DNA of 64,000 bases from Atrichornis clamosus (lineage: Eukaryota; Chordata; Aves; Passeriformes; Menuridae). A program made the position numbers and the translations under genes. Positions 37,205 through 48,843 of this stretch are shown here, one piece after another. Numbering within the stretch: the first letter of the stretch is position 1; the number at the start of each line of letters is the position of its first letter. Under the pieces are notes generated by a model that made no database searches, was not told where the DNA came from, and saw only the letters and a list, made by a program, of their open reading frames with translations. Location: the NCBI GenBank assembly GCA_013400975.1, contig WBMZ01006404.1, positions 124,001 through 188,000 on the forward strand, given 5' to 3'.

Positions 37205-40200
37205 TCACCTTTAGGTTTAAATGTGCTACAGAAAACCTTATGCATTTCCGTATCTAAGAAAGCCTACAATGTTTATCTAAAATTCCTCCTGTCAAAAAGC
37301 CCAGTTAGCATATTAATGCATATTCAGGTCCTACTGTTCAGCCTGTTAGATACTGAAGTCAGTTCAACAGGATGAATGCACCACTCCAATGGCTCTATAT
37401 TCAACAATAAAGACTTGTGTGCTTGAAGTCTGTGATGTGATACCGAGCCACCAGCTGCGATGTACTGACAACAGTGTAGTCATGGAGATCATCAACCTGC
37501 TCTGTTCCCAGTGGAACAGATAAAACGAGCACCTCTGAGAAAACTGGTTAGTGCAAAAGTGTTTGGAATCTGCACTTCAATGATTTATTTATACTTGCTA
37601 AAACATCAAAAACAGGAAAAAAAAACCCAACCAAAAACCTTGCCTTTCTTTATCCCCTCAAGCACTCAAACAAAATTTATGCAAAATATATTACCAAAGA
37701 AAAATTTCCCTATATCCCTGCCTCCTGCACCCTAATGAGTTTGCTTCCCAAGAGTAGAATTCCCAGTTATGTTTTACAATCCCATTAGTAAGAACAGAAC
37801 TTGACCTGCAATCTATAAATCATTGCTGACCAAAGCCTCACGCTAATGAACAAAGCCTCTCCTTAGGCCTCCCCATACATCACTGCCTTTATCCACCACA
37901 AAAGCCTGCCAGAACAAATGAGTCTGGTACTAAGTCAGGAAATACGAGCTGTTAAGAGAAGAGGTTACTCCCAGAACTGAGGATCCTTTATGGATAGTGT
38001 CTGCCTCCAACCATTTCCATCAAAACTCAATGGTGTCTAACACCAGTGATCTCCCTGGTTGCACTTAGAGAGGTGTATACTGGCTTTTTTACTTCCACCA
38101 CACTAACTCAGACTCTTCCTTCCCAACTGCTCAAGTGCTTAGTACACTAAAACTTTGCAGCTCATTGCTCTAATAAAAATACTCCCAGTAGGGTCTCTCC
38201 CACTTCCCTGACCATATTTCCAAGCTCCTATTCTCTTCAGCCTCCCTTCATTTTCATCTACAGCCTGGTTTCAGTATCTTGTGTGCTTTGGTTTCCATAA
38301 CACTACCTTCCTATGTGTCTCTTCTTGCATAAACCCTTTCTCACTTACAGTCTAAGATGACAAAATATCTTGGGGCTCTGGCACAGCCCTTCCTCCTCCC
38401 ACTACAATTTTTAGACTCTCCATCACCTGTCAAGCCTATGGTTTAAACACTACTGTTACCTCCAGTCAGTCACAAAACAACCACTGCACTTTTGTTTCCC
38501 TTTGCTCTATCAAATACACTGCAACAGTTTTTTCCAACTGACATATTCCACAAAGGATGTCAACATTAACTTCAATCAAAATGGTGTATTTTTTCCCACT
38601 GTCCCACATTATTTATTCCAGCTGACAGCACCACCATAGTTGTTATCACTCCTACCCTCTACAGGTAATTTTTGACTTTTTCTTCTCTTTACACCCTGTG
38701 CCTTTGGTGCTACCAACAACCAGTAAAAAGTCTGGCTCCAACAGCAAAATTATCAAGAGGCAACATGTAGACAATCTAACTCCTAAACTGTTTTTTGTTG
38801 TTGTTGGGAGGGTGTATTACTTTTAGTTTTGCCTACCTTTCTAGAGCTCTGTGTCATTCCTCCCTCAAAGAGAAAAGCACTAAAACCTAAGGAATCACAA
38901 TAAATCTAGGTGTGTGCACCAACTATAAGAATATACATCACATACTGAGTTAAAGCATACAAAAATAACCTCAAGTATACACAAAGACCAAGAAGAAAAG
39001 AATAAAATAACCTTCCATTATCCCCACCACGCTGCTCCCAAAAAAGAACTTGGTCACTAACAACTCATGTAGCAATGCATGGGGAGGATAAGGAGAATTG
39101 AGTAGCTACTTGTGTATATTGATTTTTATTAAATTATTAACAGACCTGTAGAGAAACTGGGTGAGTTTGATTACAAGTGTCAATTAGAACTGTTGTAATT
39201 AAACTATCAAGAGGTTGTTATTTCTTGACTAGACTGCTAAAGCATCAGTTAGAATAAATTAAAAAGAAATTCTAACTACTGGTTCTTCACACAATGTGTG
39301 TTTTTTTCCTAGTCCATAACTAAATTGCACAGGTAACACATATACACACTGTACACATCTTGGTGCGTTTCCTTCATGCTATTTTAAATCTGTGATCTTT
39401 GCTTAAGTTCATAATTTCTCTGTCCATCTCCTGCAGCCTGTGAAGAGGCCATTAGGACAAAAAGTACTGGAAATAAAAGCAAAGTCACTCAAGGTCTACA
39501 TCCCTTGACAGAAGCTCTATATAGCTTTGCAAGGACACAATACAACATTACAATATTTCAGAAATATCATTTTTAACAGTACAAAGAGTTGTTTTTATTT
39601 CAACTTGCCCCAGTTTTTGGAAAGGAAGACAGACTGTTGAGATAAAACTGTCCTTGTTAAAACATGCAGTAGGAGATATTGTTCAACAGCTACTCGTGAA
39701 CGTGACTCTTGGAAGAAATCTTGAAGTCTTCATCTCAGTCTCGTGAAAACATCACTGGACTCCACATACATTATGTTGTTTTAAAAATACATATCGCAGG
39801 AAATTTTTGAAAACAAATATTGTCTACCATCATGTAATGTTTTACTTGGTGAACTGATTCCTCTTACTATTTAATATCTTATAATTAATTCATATAGTAG
39901 TGTATATGTGATAAAACAAGTAATTATATATAGTTATCTGTCAGACATGAAAGCATCCCAGGGGGGCTTTCCTTAGGCTCCAAATAACTAGTCTGATACA
40001 GTTGCATACTGAGAATAAAAGGGAGGTTGTATCTGCTTAATTAGCAAATTCCAAAAATCGGAACAACTTACTGAGATTCCAGTTCATGAACCAACTCCCT
40101 TCAACATCACACTTGGTTAGAAATAGGTCTTTAAATCTGAATTACAAAATAATATTTTTCTTTTTTTATCTAAGTATGACAATTTCTCATCATTTTGAAG

Positions 40201-42006
40201 TGTGAATGTCAAGAATTTCAAAATATTTGCTGCTGTTAGCATTTTTGTTTTCCCCTATTTTAAAAGGGCAAGAAGAAGCATTAATATTTTTATACAGAAA
40301 CTACAAATATGTATCAGATTCTTCTCAGGAAGACACACCATAGATTGTGCTGCACCAATGTATTTTAAAACTCCTTATTGGAACACAATATCTGTAAGCA
40401 GTGGCAAAGTATCTCACTGCTACAAGTAGTGCAAGTATCTGTACCCCAGTATGCACCACACTTTACAAATTGGTGTCAGGGATACTACTCATGAACTTTA
40501 AGTTAGGAATAAGCTTTATTATTTTCCTCAGCTAAAGCTATGGCAGACAAGAAGGATTTGTCTCACTCTAATGCACTGACACATTAGAACTGCCTTGATA
40601 ATTCTTTATATTTAGATTTCCCAGTAACATAATGAAGGAAATAAGATGACACTTAGTGCCTTTGATGAGAAAAATATTAATAATTGATAATGTATTAATA
40701 CTATTTAATATTAATGTTTCATTTAAATATTAATACCATTTAATTAGTTTTTAATAGAGATTTGGAAATAACATTCTGCCCTCCTGGAATAAAAGTTTTT
40801 CTTTCTGCTTGATTAGTTTCCCAACGCAACTCAAAATGACAAGGTACTGACTCAAACGCTGACAGGTGATGCAGATGGAAATCTTTATTTCTTAGCTATA
40901 TGTGATACTATTGCCACTTTTAACTTACAAAAAAATATTTTTTTATTAAGAGGGAAGCGTGGGTAGCCTTCCCAGGTTCACAAAACTGACAGTACTGTAG
41001 AGCTTCTAAGCAGGACTCTTACTCAAAAAAAGGTGCATACCAAAGCTAGTAAATAGCCCAGTACTGTAAAGACCCAGAGGACTTTATAATAGAATATATT
41101 TTAATATTCTGAGGTTTATCTCCATTATGGAAGTCTCTATTTTACTTACACTCTTTGCAATATTACACTTAATTCAAGAAAAAACATGTTGATAACTGTA
41201 CTTGGCCAATACGATGCAACATGTATCCTACTGCAATTTTATTGTAATAATGTATCCTTGATAAGATTTCCTCTCTTCACTGCAATCTGTGGAAATCAGA
41301 TTAATTTTGAAAATGTACTTTATTTTTGTAATCCAGCAGTTAAAACCAACAAGATTAACAGTAAGATTAACAACAGATTGTACTAATTAGGTAAGTGAAG
41401 CAGTGTAATGTTCATGTTGTTGGGGAAGAGGGTTGAATAATGCATCAGTATTTTTAAGCATATACAGGGATAAATCGGTAAATCCTTCCAAACAGAATCA
41501 TATCAGAGAACTCTGAACTAAAGGACACCCAATAAGATCCAACCAAGGGTCATTTCTGACATGATTCAGACATCCTTGAAATAAGACAATTTCTCCTCTA
41601 AGACTGGTTACTACCCTCCACTGACAATGATTCAAACCAAGCCAGCTTATTCAAAAGCAGATTTCTCAACTGAAAACCTTCTCCCCTCGAGGGACAATCA
41701 TCAGAGAAGCTGACGCAATTCTCAAATCTAGACAAAGTCATTCAGTCTTTGGTGTAATTTCATCTGCTACACTTGAAACTGGGACAAACATGACAACAGC
41801 AGAGAAACTGGAAGAGTTACTGAGGAAAAAAGATAAATTCGAATATAAATGGAAAATGATTTCACAAAAAATTGTTTAATATTACTAAATTATGCCAAAA
41901 TGTTAAGTTAGCTATGTTGTGTACTGTGCAACTAGTACAACTAAATTTCCAAATATCAAAAAATAAACACTATGGTCCACACAACCATAATTGAGATTAA
42001 GGATGT

Positions 42007-42353
42007 TTAGAGGGCTGACCCTGGTCAGAGACTCAGCACCCAGCAGCTGCTTCCTCGCTTCACCTTCCAATGGGATGGAGGAAATAATGAAAAGAGCAAA
42101 AGTGAGAGAAAACTCATGGGTTGAGATTAAGACCGTTAAGTGAAGGGGAAAGAGGGGAAAAAAAGCAATTCAAAGGTAACCACTCTCCAATTCCCAGCAG
42201 CAGACTGATGCCCAACCAGTCTCTGAAAAACAGCCACACTAGAAAGAGTACTCCTGTTTTAACTGCTGAAAGCAACATCACAAACCTTAAACACAGCACC
42301 ATACAGGCTGCTATGAAGAAATTTAACTCTATCATGGCCAAGATAAATACTTG
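42007..42353 (-). mobile_element. Divergent LTR piece related to family B (copy 3)
   Basis: The segment shares aaaactcatgggttgagat and gaagaaatttaactctatca with the two other family B copies, in the same order and orientation. Most of the middle differs and it is much shorter. It is best read as a related LTR subfamily or an old deleted copy. The 77- and 92-codon open frames here are chance. Confidence 0.75.
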
Positions 42354-43779
42354 ATGTAAAATAGCCTTTCCATCAGGCAAAATCCTCTTCATAAAGAAGT
42401 AAATAACCCAGTTTTCTCAGGTCATGTTCTGTCTCGGTCTTCACAAAAATTACTGTATGCCCCTGTCTTCTGTCCTGAGCCTGCTCTCCTCTCTATTTAA
42501 TCAGCAATCCTTGGCAGCACTTCTAAACTGAAATCAGATTTTGCACAGAGGTAGTTGAAATATGTTCGTCTAGATGCATCAGATCATCTCGGTAGCCAGT
42601 AGTCAAAATCTTTATCCTGAAAAGCCTTTTCAGCATAACTCCACCATAATAAACATAGCAGGCATTGAACACTATTTGACATATATCCCAGAGGGTCATC
42701 ATCAGTTTGAGAGTACTGCAGATGCTGCACGGGGAAAAACTAATTGCACTTCATCAGAACACCTGTTTTAGTAAAATGTTGATGTTAGGTAGGATGCTAT
42801 ATTCAAAAGCGTCTACACCTGGGCAGCACAGCATAATCCATACACAACCTGCCCACAAAGTATCTCAAACTGCATAATAGCCTGAGGCAGAAAATAGATT
42901 TTAAAGTATTTGGAATAGGTTTACAGCATGTAAATGAAAAAATCCCAATTCTTTAAGTATTACTTTACACAGTCCTCTGAGGGAAAGCTAAATGTGATGT
43001 AAATATTAACAAATACTTTTATTAAAAACCCAAACGTTATCCCCTATAACAGTATCTAGAGACATCACACAGCTTTGGAAAAGCACCAGTTCATTCTAGG
43101 ATAGAAGCCAAACTCTTCCATTATTCACATAAAATTTATGCAACTTTTCCAGACCCACACTGAAACCAGCTTTGAGTGTTTTTATTTTTGTTCTTCTACC
43201 TTAAGAAGACATTCTGCCAATGGGAACATCATTATTCTTTCAATTTTGATAGTGCTAGGGCACAAATCAGGATTGTATTCAGTGAAATTTGGCTCTAACA
43301 CAGAAGCAATGACATCCAAATTTTCAACATAGCTGAAGTTTGTGAAGTGCAAACATAGAAACAGATCTCATACCCATGGGCTCTAGCCATTTACAAAAAG
43401 TCTTCTCTGAAAGGCTTTGTGTTAACTCAAGATTTCTATACTTGGGATTGCTTGCAATAAAAGCCCAAAAAATGCCAGAGTGAAGAAAGGGCATCTGCTG
43501 AGAAAGGGAGGTTGGGACCATTTCAGCATTTCAAGATGAGGCACAGGACTCTGAAAAGACTTGATGTTACACTAGTGCTATTGTGCCATTTGCTGTTAGT
43601 TTAGTATAGAAGGTAAGAGTCTCTTTCCAGAAATAAAAACTTTTACTCAAAGAGACATTTGGACTGGAAAAAGGGATACAGTACTAAAAGGACAATGCTG
43701 AAGAAACATGGGTATTTCAGTCCCCTGTCCTTTATCTTCTACAAAAATAACCCTAAAGTTTCAGTTTGTAAGCTTATTT

Positions 43780-44040
43780 CCCATCCTTCCAGCACACGAC
43801 CCTCACAGTCAGTCACGGCTGCACTGCAAGGACAGGTCTGGAGCCGTGTAGCAACTGTGCATGGTTCGAGTGTGGTGCCTACACTGCAGCTGTGGCACAT
43901 AACCAGCAGCAGTGCCAGGCTGGTGTGCCTGCTGAGGCAGCTCCACCCTTGGCTGAGAGAACCTCTTTTGGAAGTGACCCCACCACCCGAGCTTTGCTCA
44001 TGAGGGCACATCTTCCTAGTGTGACTTACTCCCACTGCCT
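43780..44040. other. GC-richer island of unknown origin
   Basis: About 260 bases have clearly higher GC and several CpG (cacgac, cacggc, gccgtg, ttcgag, cccgag) in an AT-rich intron. Both strands have open frames of more than 110 codons across it (43659-44003 plus, 43739-44101 minus). I see no domain, no convincing splice signals and no repeat family I can name. It may be an old repeat or a CpG-containing regulatory element. Confidence 0.4.
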
Positions 44041-45589
44041 TCAACATGAGGAAGTGGTCCTCGATCAGGAACATTTTAAAGTGAAAATTTAATGCATTCA
44101 AACATATTAATATGCAAAATTATTGTTTTAATGCAAAGAGTGTGTCCCAATCTTTTATTCACCTATGCACATTCTCTGAAAGCAGTTAAGCAGATTGGTA
44201 ATTACCACCCAGAAATAATGTCATTTGCCTATACAGAAGAAATTGGTCCAAGAAATCTCCTCAAAAAGTCATCATATTGAAATCAGGTACTGCACAAACT
44301 GGTAAATCCACTTATAATACGAATGCATTAGCCTCACATATGATAATCTACTTCTCATCAAATATTTCACCCCAATGTGGATCAAAAAGTTTCTTTTCTT
44401 ATTTTTGCTTATGGCATGCCTGGAAAGTTCCACACAAAGCAGCATACTCGAGCAATGTGGAGATCACTAAGAAAGTATAATTTGGTTTGTGCTTTCATTC
44501 AGCAGTGACGGTAGAGCCGCTGCAAAAAAACCTCTTAAAGCAGCTGAATTCACCATAACTCCATTGCTCCAGTGACTCCCTCAAGTAGGAAATGGCTGAC
44601 GAGTTCCTGGAAACGCCGATCCACAGCCTAAGCCACGCCATGGTCTCCAGGGACTATGGGATAAAAAGTGGTTGATGCTACAAGTTACACAGCAGGTCCT
44701 GATGTCAGATGCCTGCTAGGACATGAGGAGGGGCAAGGAATTTGTTTCTGTATGACTTTTAGTTCTGCTACTCAAAACTGGCTTCCATCAGAAGGCTAAC
44801 CATAAAAATTAAATAGAGACTCATATGAAGCTGAATTAATTACATGCTCCTTTCCTGAAAACAGACACAAATTCTCAAATCTAAGTCTACAGATGAGCAT
44901 TCCCACTGACGTTAATGCAGCTACTAACTCAAGCAAGCTGCGGGCATTAACTCTGTCAAGAGTTCAGCCAAAGGAACAATCTTAAAAGGCCTTGATTCAT
45001 CCCATTTATTGTGCATCACCAGAGAACAATGTAGGTATTAGGTGGGACTGCAGAGTGACTTAAACACTACTCACAGATGCTTGACTTTCAAATTAATCTG
45101 AACTGAACTACTTATCAGTCACAGCCCATCCTGCTGCCAACATTTAAGCTTTATGGTAAGAATGGCCTGACAGCACGCTGGTATTATGTGTCTGCAGAAT
45201 CAGGGGTTTCATGAGGAAGAGCAACAGTTAACACAAACACTAACAGATTGTGCAGAGAACGCTGGCTTTCACTGCTGGAGAGGGGATGGGTTCCTTTCAC
45301 CTGATTATGCTAGACTGTACAGATGATTCTCTTCTGATTAGGAAGCTTGTTGCTCCCTGATACCAATAGAGCAACTCAAATAATAAATCTTTACTCAGTG
45401 TGATTAATAATACTAATATCTAGTATATTTTTTAAAGAACTTAATTGGAGAGATTACTTTGGTTGATCAACATGCTGCACTTCTAACTCATTGCATTGAA
45501 TAGGTCTATTCCTTTGACAACTTATGAATCAATACATTGATCCCACAGTAATTTATACAACGGAGCTAAGCATGTGTACAAGGTCTTAC

Positions 45590-45718
45590 CCTCACAGTAG
45601 GCATTGTCCTCTCGAAGGGCTCGGAAGCCATCCCGGCAGCTACACACAGCTCTGTCATCTAGGTTTCGGCACACAGAATGCTCCATGCAGTTATGTCCTT
45701 CAGTGCAAAAGTCATGGC
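45590..45718 (-). CDS. NELL2: NELL2 internal exon: EGF module 1
   Basis: This 129-base exon encodes one complete EGF module of 43 codons, from GHDFCTEGHNC to DNAYCE. Six cysteines are visible with EGF spacing. It lacks the D-x-D/N-E-C start of calcium-binding EGF modules, so it is probably a non-calcium or weakly calcium-binding EGF1. The acceptor is CTGCACAG and the donor is GAGG|gtaaga. Both ends are phase 1 and the length is divisible by three, so skipping the exon would keep the frame. The last G plus AT of the next exon makes the aspartate of DIDEC. The downstream intron is about 12 kb. Matching residues that point to NELL2 include CRNLDDRAVCSCRDGF and ALREDNAYCE. Confidence 0.96.
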
Positions 45719-48700
45719 CTGTGCAGAAACAAGCATGATTGAGGGTTACAAAGAATCTAGGGATTATAAAGCACGCATACCTGTCAAAGACAATCCCATC
45801 TTTTTCTCGGATAGGTCAAAGAATACCTTTCTATTGTCTGTGAGATGCAGAAAAATAAATTGTACCAAGCATGAAATGGATGAAAGGAGTAGTAAAGGCC
45901 CCCAGAACAGACTGTCTCTGGGTCTTCAATTCAATTTCAGGTTATGGCATTGATCTGAAGCAGCTGGAAAGGAGGAAGCTTGCTTAAATCCCCTTACTGT
46001 TTCCTTGTCATTGTTAACAGGACAAGTCTTAATTATATAATTCTTGTAATTTTCTTTTTTTAGTTGATCGTTTGTATATTTGTAAAAGAGCTTAATAGCT
46101 TAGACACTTGGCATCTCATTTACTAGTGATATTACTTTTTTTTCTAGCACTTTTTGTTCCCAGTGATGCCTAAACTGAGGAGGCTACACCATGTATATTT
46201 ATAAAATCCTTCTGTATTTAACCAAAAGTCTTTGATTAACATTGATTTATTTTGCTTTACTCTTCTTCTTATCTCTTCCCTTCCTCCACTGACTGAATAC
46301 TCTTCCCTTATTGCATCATTATTTCCATGACAGAGAATTTTATTTTTAAAATCTCACCTTTTAGCCATCCCTATTTCCTATTCTACTTTTTCATTTTTCC
46401 TGATTGTGGCCATTTTCCATTGCAGCTTAATTACAAGTTTTTAAGATTATGAAGTTCTTCTCCAGACTAGAAAATTTAGATTGAACCTTTCAACTCAGTA
46501 GCTTTATTTTTAAATTTCTTCTGTTTGCTCTCATGAAATTTAATGATGCTGTGTTGTTGAACAACATTAAATCATCCTTTATTATGCTGAAGTCACGCTG
46601 GTTCTAGTAACTGACTTGAAGCTTCCACAGTTTCCAGATCTATGTATAAAGGTGTGGACCTTGTCTCTCTCCTTGTTTACTCATTAATTTCATTTGTTTC
46701 AAATTTCCTTCTTTCACTGAAGCATTAATTGATAAAACAGCAGTACTGTGTTCCAATAACTATTTTCTTCTCTCAAAACCACAGGGGAAGTGAGGAATGC
46801 AGGTCAGACTCAGGGCACCAGGACTAGTGTAACAGTAACAGCTCCAGAAGGCAAGCTGGAAGCAGACTGCAACACAAGCCTCTTGCAAAACAGCGAATAA
46901 GTACTTGCTGGCAGTAAAGATTATTATTTTTATCACTCCAGCTGGTTTCTGCTTCATATTTTGCTGTGAAAGAGCTTCTACCCCTAACCATAGAAGCTTA
47001 GTTAAACAAGCACTCCAAGCAGGACAATGGCAGCGGAGATGCTTGGAGGTCAGGTCAAAGAGGTCTTTTCCACTTGGTCAGCTCAGGAATAGTGTGAAGC
47101 AACATGAATGAAGCAAAACAAGGCAATGAAACAGAAGATTCCATACAGGCAAAATATACTGAGACCCAGTGACATGGTCATGACAGAAACATCACAGACC
47201 TATTGCGATATGAGAGGCCAAAGTTTTCCTTTCTCTCTCCTGCTGTGGGCTGCCTCTCTGTAACCTAGAGATATGCTTAGGTAATGTTACTTAAATATTA
47301 TCATTCACCACAGCTACCACAGTGCTGGCATCTAATATAGAACATTAAGGAACAAAATACTCTACACTTTTACTGAGTTGGAGGGTCTTCAATACTCCTT
47401 GATGACAGCAGAAGTGTGTATGTCAAGAGCAAGCTCTGGCCATGGCAACATCTGCTCTTTACCTTTTTGTTGTCCTCCTTATTGAATCCTGAGTTCATGG
47501 CAAAGCAATACTCTTATCTCTGGATTTCCTGGCCTGCATTGGATTGTATCAGATTTTGACATTAACTAAGAAGATACATGTCCTCCAGAAAGGGTGAAGG
47601 CTTTTATACTGATTTTTTGTTATTCCTAAGATTCTCAACACTTATACAACAGCTATATTAATAAACATAATACATGCTACTGAATAACATCATACAGTAG
47701 CTTCTTGTTTAAAGAATAAGCTTCTCACTTCACAAGAAACCAAGCTAGCATAGTTCAGAGAGGATTGAAAATATTCAGAAAGCACTCAAATGAAATACAT
47801 TAAAATTTTCTACCAGGCACAAAAAACACAGAATCCTTTTCTCTAAGCCACTGAAGATTTCATAGAAAATTATCATTAAAATTTTTTGACTGTGACAGAC
47901 TTGAAGCCCTATCTTCTCTTAAGTTCTTTTCTTCTACCTTCTTGTCCCTCTCCTTGATGTCATTAACCATATCCTTCATGTTTGCACTGAGTAGCACAGA
48001 AACAGCTATAGCTGTTTACAGCTTCTTTTCACTGAAGTATACCTAAAATCAGTCCAAGAGTCTAACATCTTCCTTCATGTCAGGCATCAATTTATCTTGT
48101 TTGGCAATAGAAGGACCAGAGGTAGACACCTGCAGATGCAATCACTCATAGCTTTGAAGATACCTGTATTAGTTCCAGATCAAAAGGGTGGGCCAAGGAC
48201 TCAGAGCACTTTCTAACACGTCTCTCCTGTGGTAAGGATCAGACTGGGTGTACCACACAAAAGTGCTCAGCACACAAAAATATTCCCCAAAGCTTCTGCT
48301 TATAGATGGGGACTACAACCCCGAAGAGCTAAACAAGTTACTCCAGTATTTGAACAACTGCACAGCACAAACTGTTCTTTGAAAGAGATATCTCAAAGCA
48401 CCTCAGAAAGATGCTGGCAAACATGGACATTTCTCCAATCTCATTTAATTTGGACACTGGAGTGGGTGAAGGGTAGAAAATCACTAGTTATATATATGAT
48501 TTCTTTGACTTTCCACCCATTTTTGGCTAGAAAAAACCACAAAAACATGCTTCACAGAATTCACACTACTAAATATTTTTGAGATGTTACAGCGCACTTA
48601 TTGCCTATTCAGCTTCCCAAGATCGACAGTGATTACCGTGCATAGAAGCGTCCTATTCAAAATTATCAGAAAAAAAGTCTATATAATCTGTAAGAATGGA

Positions 48701-48740
48701 AAATTACACTAAGTTTATATATATCCTACTATTATCTTAC
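45719..48740 (-). other. NELL2: NELL2 intron between the VWC module and EGF1
   Basis: This is a 3022-base intron with a gtaaga donor at the 48740 side and a CTGCACAG acceptor at the 45719 side. It is T-rich on the plus strand between 46030 and 46720. I see no repeat of known family and no additional exon. Confidence 0.9.
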
Positions 48741-48843
48741 CTTTGCAGATTTTGCAGCAACTGTGAGATAAGGGGATCTGTTGAGATTCTGGGCAGTTCA
48801 AAACTGAACAGCTGTCTTTTGGAATACGTTGCATTTTGTGGTC
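48741..48843 (-). CDS. NELL2: NELL2 internal exon: second half of the VWC module
   Basis: This 103-base exon starts in phase 0 with DHKMQRIPKDSC and ends HSCCKICK plus one base. It completes the VWC module begun in the exon at 51604-51695; the CC doublet followed by CxxC is the usual end of a VWC domain. VWC modules in this family take part in extracellular protein binding. The acceptor is TTTAACAG and the donor is AAAG|gtaaga. The exon leaves one G to start the glycine codon of the next exon, so the reading frame shifts from phase 0 to phase 1 here. This is the boundary between the VWC block and the run of phase 1 EGF exons. As I recall the human protein, the start of this exon (DQTMKLVESSGC) is less conserved than its end. 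Confidence 0.95.

Larger units (their letters stand above)
33582..45589 (-). other. NELL2: NELL2 intron between EGF1 and EGF2 (12 kb)
   Basis: This 12008-base intron holds a TA/CA-rich stretch (34119-34200), a family B LTR (36602-37204) with an embedded N duplication, a strongly G-poor, C/T-rich stretch on the plus strand (about 38000-38720), an AT-rich block (40670-40760), a divergent family B LTR piece (42007-42353) and a GC-richer island of unknown origin (43780-44040). A 171-codon open frame on the plus strand (34288-34803) has no recognisable domain. The remaining sequence shows nothing I can name. Confidence 0.9.

Noticed and set aside
45524..45953. Plus-strand open frames over the EGF1 exon
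   Set aside because: They are shadows of the minus-strand NELL2 exon.
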